Of a DNA stretch of 64,000 bases, positions 16,577 to 24,911 are shown in pieces. The stretch comes from an archaeon (GTDB lineage Archaea > Thermoproteota > Nitrososphaeria > Nitrososphaerales > Gagatemarchaeaceae), in assembly GCA_021819035.1 (NCBI GenBank), contig JAKASL010000001.1:310001-374000 (forward strand), written 5' to 3'. Each line of letters starts with the position of its first letter. Position 1 is the first letter of the stretch. The position numbers and the translations under genes were made by a program. The notes below the pieces were generated by a model that saw only the letters and a list, made by a program, of their open reading frames with translations, searched no databases and was not told where the DNA came from.

Positions 16577-17665
16577 ATGGACCTGGAATCGAGGATAGAG
16601 CTTGTCAAGGGGGTGGGGGAGGAGGTGATCACGGAGGAGGAGCTGAGGGCTCTGCTGCAGACAAACGAGCACCCGACGGCCTACGACGGTTTCGAGCCGA
16701 GCGGACTTGCCCACCTCCCGTTCGGCGTCCTCCGGCCGATACTCGTCGAGGACATGCTGAAGGCAGGGGTCCGCATGAAGCTCTGGATCGCCGACTGGTT
16801 CGCCTGGGTCAACAACAAGATGGGGGGCGACCTGGACCGCATCCAGGACGTCGGCCGCTACTTCGTCGAGGTGTGGAAGGCAGCCGGCGTCGACATGAGC
16901 AAGGTCGACGTCCTCTGGACCAGCGACGCCGTCAAGAACGAGGAGTACTGGAAGAAGGTGATAACGGTCGCCCAGAATTTCACGCTCGCCAGGGCCCAGC
17001 GGGCCCTGACCATCGCAGGGAGGACGTCCAAGGAGGCCGTGCAGGCCGCCCAGCTCCTCTATCCGATGATGCAGGTGGCGGACATCTTCTGGCTGGACGT
17101 CGACATCTGCCAGCTGGGGCTGGACCAGAGGCGCGCCGACATCTTGGCGAGGGAGGTCGCGGAGAAGCTGAGGTGGAAGAAGCCGGTGGCGGTGCACCAC
17201 CACATGCTCATCGGGCTCCAGGGGAAGAAAGAGCCCGAGGGGTTCGACGAGAACGGGGCCCTTGACTCGGAGATAGCGAGCAAGATGAGCAAGAGCAAGC
17301 CCGAGAGCTCCATCTACGTCCACGACGGGTCTGAAGCGATAACCCGCAAGCTGAACTCGGCATACTGCCCCCCCAGGGTGGCTGCGGGCAACGCGCTGAT
17401 GGACTACTCGAAGTACATCGTCTTCAAGAAGCTGAAGGCCCTCAGGATAGAGCGTCCCGACAAGTACGGGGGGACGGTGGAGTTCGCCACCTATCAGGAG
17501 CTCGAGAGGGCATACCTTTCCGGCAAGCTGCACCCGGCCGACCTCAAGAAGGGGGTGGCCGTCGCCCTCGACGCCATAATCGCCCCCATCCGAGACCACT
17601 TCGAGACGGACCCCGCGGCCCGCAGGCTCTACGAGTCGGTGAAGGCCGCCGAGACCACAAGGTAG
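16577..17665 (+). CDS. tyrS: Tyrosyl-tRNA synthetase, archaeal type
   Basis: 362 residues, class I synthetase. Marks include Y-D-G-F-E-P-S-G near residue 40, L-G-L-D-Q-R-R near 185 and an intact K-M-S-K-S near 240. The HIGH-equivalent reads H-L-P-F-G, which departs from the usual H-x-G-H spelling. The helices and length match the archaeal/eukaryotic TyrRS core without added domains. Its cognate tRNA-Tyr gene lies about 3.4 kb upstream on the other strand. The frame extends upstream to 16508, but box spacing and homology begin at the ATG. Confidence 0.9.
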   Translation: MDLESRIELVKGVGEEVITEEELRALLQTNEHPTAYDGFEPSGLAHLPFGVLRPILVEDMLKAGVRMKLWIADWFAWVNNKMGGDLDRIQDVGRYFVEVWKAAGVDMSKVDVLWTSDAVKNEEYWKKVITVAQNFTLARAQRALTIAGRTSKEAVQAAQLLYPMMQVADIFWLDVDICQLGLDQRRADILAREVAEKLRWKKPVAVHHHMLIGLQGKKEPEGFDENGALDSEIASKMSKSKPESSIYVHDGSEAITRKLNSAYCPPRVAAGNALMDYSKYIVFKKLKALRIERPDKYGGTVEFATYQELERAYLSGKLHPADLKKGVAVALDAIIAPIRDHFETDPAARRLYESVKAAETTR

Positions 17666-17677
17666 CCCCTGACCCCC

Positions 17678-18268
17678 ATGGCGACGGCTAGAGCGAGGCC
17701 TGCTTTCGCGGCGGACGCCATGCTGGGGTCGCTCGCGAGGAAGCTCCGCGCGCTTGGGTTCGACACCACCTACTACAGGAGCGGTGGGGACGCCCAGCTG
17801 GTGAAGCTCGCGGCCATGGAAGGGAGGGTGGTCCTGACCTCAGACCGCGCCCTCGCGGGCTCCGCCATGGCGAAGGGGGTCGCCGCCGTCCTGTTGAGAG
17901 GGGGGAGCGACAGCAGGAGGCTCTCCGAGATAGCGGCCGCGGCGGGTCCTCTGGGATTTGAGCTGGCCAGGGGTGACCCGTTCTGTTCGCTTTGCGGGGG
18001 AGCCCTCGAAATGGTGGGGAAAGGAGGGGTGTCAGGGAAGGTCCCCGCTGGTGTACAGCGAAGCCACAGAGAGTTCTTCGTGTGCGTCGCGTGCGGCCAG
18101 GCCTACTGGAAGGGGAGCCACTGGAAAAAGTTAAGGTCGCTCGCGGGCCGCCTCGGTCAGAAGCAGCTTGCCACTAACAATGGCCGAAGGGAGGGCGGCG
18201 GTCGCGCTGGCGAGGGAGACGCTGGAAGCCCAAGTCAGGGGGTCCCGCCCACCTCCACCGCCCCCTGA
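17678..18268 (+). CDS. Mut7-C RNase-domain protein with zinc ribbon
   Basis: 196 residues. The N-terminal part (P-A-F-A-A-D-A-M-L-G-S-L-A-R-K-L-R then D-T-x-Y-Y and L-T-S-D-R near 55) is the PIN-like Mut7-C domain, with acidic residues expected to bind metal for RNA cleavage. Cys pairs C-x-x-C near residues 107 and 133 form a zinc ribbon. The last ~30 residues run over the start of the next gene in another frame and are low complexity, so the C-terminus may be recently extended. Its RNA target is unknown. It lies 12 nt after tyrS. Confidence 0.8.
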   Translation: MATARARPAFAADAMLGSLARKLRALGFDTTYYRSGGDAQLVKLAAMEGRVVLTSDRALAGSAMAKGVAAVLLRGGSDSRRLSEIAAAAGPLGFELARGDPFCSLCGGALEMVGKGGVSGKVPAGVQRSHREFFVCVACGQAYWKGSHWKKLRSLAGRLGQKQLATNNGRREGGGRAGEGDAGSPSQGVPPTSTAP

Positions 18269-18788
18269 CTCCGGGGTCTTCTCCGAGAAACGCGGCGTCT
18301 TCGTCACCCTCAGCACCGAACGGGGCGGGACGAGGGCCCTCAGGGGTTGCATAGGCTACCCTGAGGCGATCAAGCCGCTGGGCCGGGCGATAAGGGAGGT
18401 GACCGCCTTCGCCTCAGAAGACCCGCGTTTTCCGGCCCCCGTGTCAGCCGAGGAGCTCGGTCGCATAGTGGTGGAGGTGAGCGTCCTGACCGCCCCCAGG
18501 GACGTCTCTGCCCCGTCCCGCCGGGACCTCCCCTCCAAGATCAGGTTGGGGGCGGACGGCCTCATCGTCTCCAACCAGTATGCCAGCGGGCTCCTCCTCC
18601 CGCAGGTCGCCACCGAGCAGGGATGGGACCAGGAGACGTTCATCTCCGAGGCGTGCGCGAAGGCAGGGCTCTCCATGGACGCCTGGCTCAGGGAAGGGAC
18701 CAGGGTGCAGGTCTTCCAGGCCGAGATTTTTGCAGAGACCTCGCCAGGCGGGAGGGTGGAAAGGGTGGAACAAGCGATCCGGGGATGA
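18180..18788 (+). CDS. AMMECR1-domain protein
   Basis: About 202 residues from the ATG at 18180; a TTG at 18168 is also in frame. The family signature L-R-G-C-I-G-Y appears near residue 54, followed by the usual P-L-x-x-A-I-x-E and E-D-P-R-F-P. AMMECR1 proteins are conserved in archaea and eukaryotes but their biochemical role is not settled. The 5' end overlaps the Mut7-C gene by about 90 nt in another frame, and the stop overlaps the next ATG, so the three genes are probably co-transcribed. Confidence 0.9.
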   Translation: MAEGRAAVALARETLEAQVRGSRPPPPPPDSGVFSEKRGVFVTLSTERGGTRALRGCIGYPEAIKPLGRAIREVTAFASEDPRFPAPVSAEELGRIVVEVSVLTAPRDVSAPSRRDLPSKIRLGADGLIVSNQYASGLLLPQVATEQGWDQETFISEACAKAGLSMDAWLREGTRVQVFQAEIFAETSPGGRVERVEQAIRG

Positions 18789-19951
18789 GGGTGTACATCG
18801 GCTGCTTCGGCTCTGGGCTCGGCCACGCCAGCAGGATGCTGGAGGTGGCGGGGGCTCTCTCCGCGCGGGGTGCGAAGGTAGAGTTCTCCTCGTCGGGGGA
18901 GGCGGCTGAGCTCGTCAGGGGGAGAGGGTACAGGTGCAACAGCCTCCCGCTGGCTGACGTCCGCTATTCAGAGGGCGGAGAGTTCTTGGTGAAGGAGACC
19001 CTCCTTGACACACCCGCCATCCTGGCGAGGTCATACAGGCAGCTTGCAGGCGAGCTCGCAAACATAGGCAGGTTCGTGCCGGACGTCGTCCTGGGCGACT
19101 CCGCGCTCCCGACGGTCCTCGCCGGGAAGATGCTCAGTCTCCCCGCGTTCACAGTTCTGAACCAGCTCAACCTGACCAGCTCGCACTCGAAAGCGAGCCC
19201 CCTGTCCAGGCTCCTCTCGGTCGGCATCTCCACCGGGATGGGGAGGCTGTGGGAGCTCAGTGACGGTGTCTTCCTCCCGGACCTCCCTCCGCCATACACC
19301 GTCAGCGAGAGGAACCTGTGGGGGAGCGCCGTGACCAACACCCGCTACGTAGGATTCATCTCCCCGGGAGGGAAGACGGCCCCAGACGGGCCGGCGCTGG
19401 AGTTCGCCAGGGACCCCCGGACCAAGGTCTTCTGGCAGGTATCCGGCCCGCCCAGGACCAGGGGCCCGTTCCTGCGCAGGGCCATGGAGCTCTCGGAAGA
19501 GCTGAAAGACAGGTATGTCTTCGTGGTGACCGGGGGCGACCCAGCCGGCAGCACGGCGGCGGTCCACATCCCGGGGGGGTGGTTCTACGAATGGTGCGAG
19601 ATCGCCGGCTTCTACTTCCGCAACTGCGACCTCGTCGTGTCCAGGGCGGGACACGGGACCGTCAGCCAGGCGATACTCGCGGCGAAGCCATCGGTCCTCG
19701 TCCCGATCCCGAAGCAGCCAGAGCAGGAGGGGAACGCAGACAAGGCTGCGAGGTTGGGGGTCTCGATAGTGGTGAAACAGGAAGACCTCACCCTCGACGT
19801 GCTCGAGGAGTCCCTAGCCCGGCTGACGGAAGAGGGGCACCGCACCCGCGCGTCCGCCCTGGGCAGGTTGGCAGCCGGGTACGACGCGAGGGGCTCGATA
19901 GTCGACGCGCTCGAGAAGGCCGCTAAGAGAGGCCGTCGAGGACCCCGCTGA
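18785..19951 (+). CDS. GT-B glycosyltransferase, MurG/family 28-like
   Basis: 388 residues. The N-terminus (C-F-G-S-G-L-G-H-A-S-R) is the acceptor-side loop of GT-B enzymes. The C-terminal half has V-V-S-R-A-G-H-G-T-V-S-Q-A-I and P-I-P-K-Q-P-E-Q-E-x-N-A, the nucleotide-sugar binding signature of family 28/UGT-like transferases. It probably glycosylates a lipid or small acceptor at the membrane face; donor and acceptor are unknown. The ATG overlaps the AMMECR1 stop, and the 3' end overlaps the convergent gene by 29 nt. Confidence 0.8.
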   Translation: MRVYIGCFGSGLGHASRMLEVAGALSARGAKVEFSSSGEAAELVRGRGYRCNSLPLADVRYSEGGEFLVKETLLDTPAILARSYRQLAGELANIGRFVPDVVLGDSALPTVLAGKMLSLPAFTVLNQLNLTSSHSKASPLSRLLSVGISTGMGRLWELSDGVFLPDLPPPYTVSERNLWGSAVTNTRYVGFISPGGKTAPDGPALEFARDPRTKVFWQVSGPPRTRGPFLRRAMELSEELKDRYVFVVTGGDPAGSTAAVHIPGGWFYEWCEIAGFYFRNCDLVVSRAGHGTVSQAILAAKPSVLVPIPKQPEQEGNADKAARLGVSIVVKQEDLTLDVLEESLARLTEEGHRTRASALGRLAAGYDARGSIVDALEKAAKRGRRGPR

Positions 19952-20891
19952 CGTCCGCCCTTCTGCCTCCGAATGACCTTACGACAGCCTTTGCGGGCCC
20001 CCTCGCGCTTCGGTCTAGAGCAGACCTCCACTCTCTAACGCCCAGTTTCTTGAACTCCGAATCGAACCACTCCTCGGAGAGGAGGTACAGCGGGCTCTCG
20101 GCCCCCGCCTCAGCGAGCCATGCCCCTCCCTTCGCAGGCGCGGTGAGCCCGCAGAAGACCTGGTCGCGTCGCTTCGAGGGAGCACTGCGGAGCGCCTCCA
20201 CGACCTCCCCGCCCTCGACCACCACAAGGTTCAGCCACCTGGGATCAGACCGGAAGGAGAGCTCCGAGTAGAGCGATGCCGCGGCGAGCAACCCGTCGTC
20301 GCCATCCGAGGCGTGGACGAGGCGCACCCTGTACCCCATTAGCACTGCCTGCCAGGCCATGACCGAGCTGTGCCTCCCTCCTGAGATCAGGCATGTGGCG
20401 CCGTCACTGCCGGTCGGGATCCCTCCCGGGCCATGGGAGAGCTCAACCCCGACGGCGCCGCCTTCGTCGTCCAGCGCTGCCCTGAACATCACCTGGGGGG
20501 AAGAAGACGACACCCGAGCGGGTTTCAGGTCAAGTATGTGGGATGTAAGGGCGCCTTCCAGGTCAGAAGCAGGAGTTCCAGTGGTGACCTCGGCTTCGAC
20601 GGAGAATGTCCCCCCGCGTCGGAGGTATCGCCTGGCCAGCTCCCCGACGGCTGCGGAGCGCTCCGCTGCCCCGTGGACGGCATATCCTGCGGCGAGCCAG
20701 CTGACTCCTGGGAGGTGCCTGAAGATGGAGCATGTACGGGCAGGCTCAGGCCCTGAGACTATCAAAGAGCCCCCCCGCCTCTCCACGTCGCCTCTGAGCC
20801 CTTCCACTCCCAGGATGTGCTCCACCGAGGACTTCAGGTCGGCGATGCTCCCTGCCCCGGTCCATCTCGCTATCGTCGCTCTCCGACGCAT
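19923..20891 (-). CDS. ThiI-like protein with degenerate PP-loop
   Basis: 322 residues from the ATG at 20891, supported by a box at 20920-20929. The layout follows ThiI: an N-terminal ferredoxin/THUMP-like half, the link G-P-G-G-I-P-T-G (ThiI at 14219 has G-P-G-G-L-P-V-G), then S-G-G-R-H-S-S-V-M-A-W where ThiI has S-G-G-I-D-S-P-V-A-A-W. The PP-loop Asp is replaced by His, and the ThiI-type Cys pair is not seen. It may bind tRNA or nucleotide without thiolation, or act on another substrate. Confidence 0.65.
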   Translation of the reverse strand: MRRRATIARWTGAGSIADLKSSVEHILGVEGLRGDVERRGGSLIVSGPEPARTCSIFRHLPGVSWLAAGYAVHGAAERSAAVGELARRYLRRGGTFSVEAEVTTGTPASDLEGALTSHILDLKPARVSSSSPQVMFRAALDDEGGAVGVELSHGPGGIPTGSDGATCLISGGRHSSVMAWQAVLMGYRVRLVHASDGDDGLLAAASLYSELSFRSDPRWLNLVVVEGGEVVEALRSAPSKRRDQVFCGLTAPAKGGAWLAEAGAESPLYLLSEEWFDSEFKKLGVREWRSALDRSARGPAKAVVRSFGGRRADVSGVLDGLS

Positions 20892-20919
20892 GGATCCGCC
20901 GCACGGTCCTCCGAAGGCA

Positions 20920-20956
20920 CCTATAACGTTGCATCCCAGCACATCACGCTTTTAGC
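20920..20956. promoter_or_regulatory. Divergent TATA-like boxes for 20891 (-) and 20979 (+)
   Basis: The minus box overlaps CTATAACGTT (20921-20930), about 34 nt from the ATG at 20891. The plus box CGCTTTTAGC (20947-20956) is 27 nt from the GTG at 20979. Confidence 0.5.
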
Positions 20957-20978
20957 ATGAACAGGCCTGGCCAGAACC

Positions 20979-22274
20979 GTGGGTGTCTTCGCGACCTCTA
21001 GCGCATCCGATATCCTCGACGGGGTGACGCCGAAGGCCGTAGAGGTCAGAGGCTGGGTGGCTAGGAAGCACACGGTGGGAGGGCTCGTCTTCGTCCTAGT
21101 CAGGGACGGCACCGGGTTCGTCCAGGTGTCGGTCCGCAAGGGGTCTGCGGACGCCGCATACGACGCCGCGAAGCGCGCCACCAAGGAGTCGGCGGTGGTG
21201 GCGAGGGGTGAGGTCCGCGACGACAGGCGCGCCCCTGGGGGAAAGGAGGTCTCCGCCAGCGAGTTCACCATAGTGGCGCCCGCCGAGAGCTGGCCGATAA
21301 CCAGGACCGCAGTCAAGTCGTCGTCCTTCCTCTTCGACAAGAGGCACCTCAGCATCCGCGGCCCCAAGGCCATAGCGGCCATGAGGATAAGGGAGGAGGT
21401 GATAGGGGCGGCGTTCGACTACTTCAGGGAGAACGGGTTCCACCTGATCAGCGCGCCTACCTTCGTCCAGGCCGCCGTCGAGGGCGGGTCGACCCTCTTC
21501 TCGGTCGACTACTTCGGGAAGAAGGCCAGCCTCAGCCAGAGCGCGCAGTTCTACGAGGAGGCCGCCCTCCCCGCGCTGCAGAAGGTGTGGATATTCCAGC
21601 CCGCGTTCAGGGCGGAGAAGTCGAAGACAGCGAAACACCTGACCGAGTTCTGGATGATCGAGGCCGAACAGGCCTTCGCCGAGCAGGCGGACAACATGAA
21701 GGTCCAGGAGGGGCTCCTCTCGAAGATGGTGGAGAGGGTCCTTGCGAACAGGCAGGCTGACCTGAAGACCCTCGGCAGGACGCTCAAACAACCAGAGGTC
21801 CCGTTCACCCGGATGTCCTACGACGAGGCCAGGTCCATCGCCGAGAGCAAAGGCTTCGGGTTCGAGTGGGGGGACGACCTCCACACCGAGGCGGAGAGGG
21901 CGGTGAGCCAGACCCAGGATGCCCCTTTCTTCATCACCGACTACCCTCTCTCCGCGAGGTCGTTCTACCACATGACCTACCCTGACAGGCCGAAGGTGAC
22001 GAAGTCTGCGGACCTGATCGCCCCCGAGGGGGTCGGGGAGCTCGCCACCGGGGGCCAGAGGATACACGACTACGCCCAACTCATGGAGAGGATCTCGAGC
22101 CAGGACCTCCCCACCGAGTCCTTCTCATGGTACTTGGAGCTGAGAAAGTTCGGCATGCCGCCACATTCCGGGTTCGGGATCGGGGTCGAAAGGACCACCA
22201 GGTGGATAGCGGGGCTCAAGCACATCAGGTCGGCGAGCCTCTTTCCGAGAACACTTTCACGCATCTCCCCCTGA
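20979..22274 (+). CDS. asnS: Asparaginyl-tRNA synthetase-like class IIb enzyme
   Basis: 431 residues: N-terminal OB-fold anticodon-binding domain (to ~105), then a class II catalytic domain. Motif 2 region F-R-A-E-K-S and motif 3 G-F-G-I-G-V-E-R-T-T-R-W are clear. The substrate loop D-L-I-A-P-E-G-V-G-E-L followed by G-G-Q-R reads like AsnRS rather than AspRS. A role as an archaeal asparagine synthetase A-type paralogue is less likely because the anticodon domain is present. The GTG start is set by a box 27 nt upstream. Confidence 0.85.
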   Translation: MGVFATSSASDILDGVTPKAVEVRGWVARKHTVGGLVFVLVRDGTGFVQVSVRKGSADAAYDAAKRATKESAVVARGEVRDDRRAPGGKEVSASEFTIVAPAESWPITRTAVKSSSFLFDKRHLSIRGPKAIAAMRIREEVIGAAFDYFRENGFHLISAPTFVQAAVEGGSTLFSVDYFGKKASLSQSAQFYEEAALPALQKVWIFQPAFRAEKSKTAKHLTEFWMIEAEQAFAEQADNMKVQEGLLSKMVERVLANRQADLKTLGRTLKQPEVPFTRMSYDEARSIAESKGFGFEWGDDLHTEAERAVSQTQDAPFFITDYPLSARSFYHMTYPDRPKVTKSADLIAPEGVGELATGGQRIHDYAQLMERISSQDLPTESFSWYLELRKFGMPPHSGFGIGVERTTRWIAGLKHIRSASLFPRTLSRISP

Positions 22275-22278
22275 AGCA

Positions 22279-22288
22279 CACTTATCTA
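22279..22288 (+). promoter_or_regulatory. TATA-like box for radA
   Basis: CACTTATCTA centred 28 nt before the TTG at 22312. Confidence 0.55.
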
Positions 22289-22311
22289 CCTGAAAGTGTT
22301 CGCATTTCACG

Positions 22312-24858
22312 TTGGCCGGGAAAGTGGAGAAGAAGGAAGAAAAGGAGGAAGAGGTCAAGACAGAAACGGCTCCGGCGAACGAGGAGCTCGAGCTTGACAC
22401 CCTCCCCGGCGTGGGGCCTGCCACAAAGCAGAAGCTGAAGGACGCAGGCATAGAGACCATCCTAGACCTGGCGACTTCGGGGCCCATGGACATAGCAGAT
22501 GCGGTCGACATCGACGTCTCAAAAGCAGTGGAGCTGAACAACAAGGCGCGAAAGAAGCTGGTAGAGTTGGACCGACTCGAGCCAGATTTCATCAACGCGG
22601 CCGACCTCCTCATCAAAAGGAAGGCCATAGACAGGATATCCACAGGCTCGAAGAACCTCGACGACCTGCTCGGGGGCGGTATCGAGACCTGGGCGATGAC
22701 GGAATTTTACGGCGAATTTGGCAGCGGGAAATGCGTGGCAGGAGACACTAAGGTGTTCTACAGCAACGACTCCAACCTGCACTTTGAACCAATCTCGGCG
22801 ACCTATGATAAATACAGGTCGAAGTACGGAGAACAGCCCTTTGAGGGAGGGTTCGTAGTGCCACTCAGAGAAGTCAATGTGGTGGGCCTGAATTCGCGAC
22901 TCACCCCAGCGTCGTATCTCTATCGCGAGCGGGTGTCGTCTATCCTTTCCGTCAGCACCGAGCGAGGAAGGACCCTCAGGCTTGGCAAGCCTCACATGGC
23001 GATGGTCCTGTCTGGCGCAGGCCTCCTGTGGGTGCCGGCAGGCGCCTTGCGCCCAGGAGACAAGATCGCGACTCCGAAGTCGATTCTGCTTCCAGGGAGC
23101 GCGGGGATTTCAAACGACGACGCATATTTTCTGGGGTTCTATGTTGCGGAAGGGACGCGGAATCCCTTCTCGATAACGCACACCGACGAGCGACTGATCG
23201 AGTGGACGATGAAGTACGTCAGGAAGCGATTCGGGTTCGATCCAACTGTGTCAAGGCCCCGGGGAGATGCCGCGGTCGTCTTGCTCAGGGACCCCGTGAA
23301 GGCCCTGCTTGGGGACCTGTCCGGATGCGATTCATACACCAAGTTCGTCCCTGACTCGGTCCTGAACGGCAATGAAGACGCGGTACGACATTTCCTGGCG
23401 GGCTACTTGGAAGGAGACGGGCGGGTGAAGGACGGCGAAATCGAAGTGTCCTCGAGCAGCAAGTCCCTGATCGAAGGGGTGTCGTACCTCCTCTCAAGGA
23501 TCGGCGTGGCCTCCACCTTCGGCGTCAAGAAGGCGAGCACTGGGCCGCACTATAGGCTCCGAATCGCGGGCTTCGACATGGAGAAGATGTCTCAGATTCC
23601 ATTCAAGAGCAAGAAAGCCCTACACGTGAAGACGAGAAGCAGCAGGCACGGGGTCCCTGCGGGGGACTTGCTTAGGGGAGCTTACAAGTCGGCCGTATCT
23701 TCGAGCCGGTGGCACGTCAGGCGGGAGGGCGCCCTGCGGAAGAACCGCACACTGTACGAAGTGCTCACCAGGTCTGCGTATGGCAAGAAAGGGATGAGCG
23801 AACCCCAGCTGATTGCCGCAATAGGATTCTTCAACGAAGTCTGTGACAGACTCGCCCAGAACCTCGATGACCTTCGAAACGCGACACTCGAGACGGGCCC
23901 CGGGTTCAAACACTACGCCACATCGCTCTCCTTCCCGGCGAACGTCCTCGCGGGAACGCTCGGCCTATCGAAGTCAGGCCTGAACAACTATTTCAACCGC
24001 GGGGTTCCGGAAGGGAGGTTAGAGGCCTTCAGGGCCGCGGCCGCGAAAGAGATCGAACGGCGCCTGGGGGTCCTAAAGGCCGCTGTAGCTGCCGTGGAGC
24101 AGGCGATGAAATTCAACTGGGACACGGTGAAGGAGATTCACGAAGTCAACTACAACGACTTCGTCTATGACTTCGAAGTCCCAGATGGGCATGCTTTCGT
24201 AAGCGGAAACCTCCCGACTATCTTGCACAACAGCCAGGTCTGCCACACCCTAAGCGTCATGGCCCAGCAGCCCAGAGGGGAGGGGGGGCTGGACGCAGGG
24301 TCGATCTACATCGACACCGAAGGCACTTTCAGGCCTGAAAGGATACAGGAGATAGCCGAAGCCAGAGGGATGGACGCCGAGAAGGTCCTCTCCCGCATCA
24401 CCGTCGCCAGGGCCTACAACAGCGCGCACCAAGAGCTCATCGTGAAGGACCTCGGGCGCGTGATCGAGCCCAACAAGGTGAAGCTCGTCATCCTCGACAG
24501 CGCCGTTGCGCACTACAGGGCCGAGTTCCTCGGGAGGGGGACCCTCGCCGAGAGGCAGCAGAGGCTCAACCGGTTCATGCACCAGCTCCTGAGGACCGCC
24601 GAGATATACAACATAGCCGTGGTGGTCACGAACCAGGTGCAGGCCGCCCCCGACTCCTTCTTCGGGGACCCTACCAGGCCCACCGGCGGGCACGTCGTAG
24701 CCCACACGAGCACCTACAGGATCTACCTCAGGAAGGCGGCCAAGAACCGCATAGCCAGGATGGTGGACAGCCCGTACCACCCTGAGAGGGACACCGTCTT
24801 CGTCCTCAACGACAGGGGGGTGGACGACCCCTCGGAAGAGACGATCAGAAAGAAGTGA
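22312..24858 (+). CDS. radA: DNA recombinase RadA interrupted by an intein
   Basis: 848 residues as translated; 348 after removal of the intein (residues 141-640). RadA forms filaments on single-stranded DNA and performs strand exchange. A Lys/Glu-rich tail of ~25 residues precedes a helix-hairpin-helix domain (L-P-G-V-G-P-A-T). Walker A reads G-E-F-G-S-G-K, and the intein enters right after this Lys, before S-Q-V-C-H-T. Downstream come Y-I-D-T-E-G-T-F, Walker B L-V-I-L-D-S, and V-V-T-N-Q-V. The host residue after the insertion is Ser, able to serve as splicing nucleophile. Until splicing, ATP binding should be blocked. Confidence 0.96.
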   Translation: MAGKVEKKEEKEEEVKTETAPANEELELDTLPGVGPATKQKLKDAGIETILDLATSGPMDIADAVDIDVSKAVELNNKARKKLVELDRLEPDFINAADLLIKRKAIDRISTGSKNLDDLLGGGIETWAMTEFYGEFGSGKCVAGDTKVFYSNDSNLHFEPISATYDKYRSKYGEQPFEGGFVVPLREVNVVGLNSRLTPASYLYRERVSSILSVSTERGRTLRLGKPHMAMVLSGAGLLWVPAGALRPGDKIATPKSILLPGSAGISNDDAYFLGFYVAEGTRNPFSITHTDERLIEWTMKYVRKRFGFDPTVSRPRGDAAVVLLRDPVKALLGDLSGCDSYTKFVPDSVLNGNEDAVRHFLAGYLEGDGRVKDGEIEVSSSSKSLIEGVSYLLSRIGVASTFGVKKASTGPHYRLRIAGFDMEKMSQIPFKSKKALHVKTRSSRHGVPAGDLLRGAYKSAVSSSRWHVRREGALRKNRTLYEVLTRSAYGKKGMSEPQLIAAIGFFNEVCDRLAQNLDDLRNATLETGPGFKHYATSLSFPANVLAGTLGLSKSGLNNYFNRGVPEGRLEAFRAAAAKEIERRLGVLKAAVAAVEQAMKFNWDTVKEIHEVNYNDFVYDFEVPDGHAFVSGNLPTILHNSQVCHTLSVMAQQPRGEGGLDAGSIYIDTEGTFRPERIQEIAEARGMDAEKVLSRITVARAYNSAHQELIVKDLGRVIEPNKVKLVILDSAVAHYRAEFLGRGTLAERQQRLNRFMHQLLRTAEIYNIAVVVTNQVQAAPDSFFGDPTRPTGGHVVAHTSTYRIYLRKAAKNRIARMVDSPYHPERDTVFVLNDRGVDDPSEETIRKK
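22732..24231 (+). mobile_element. Intein with LAGLIDADG homing endonuclease in radA
   Basis: Exactly 1500 nt, 500 residues. It begins with Cys (C-V-A-G-D-T-K-V) and ends H-N before extein Ser, with the preceding block V-Y-D-F-E-V, so all splicing residues are present. Two LAGLIDADG helices are visible: F-L-G-F-Y-V-A-E-G-T (about 23128-23157) and F-L-A-G-Y-L-E-G-D-G (about 23392-23421). Acidic residues are kept in both, so the endonuclease may be active. The splicing-domain block B has H in G-K-P-H rather than T-x-x-H. Base composition looks less GC-rich than the flanking exteins, as expected of a transferred element. Confidence 0.95.
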
Positions 24859-24911
24859 ACAACCTCTCAAACGGTTTTATATGGTGAACCGGGCGCCCTC
24901 CAACGTCTCGT

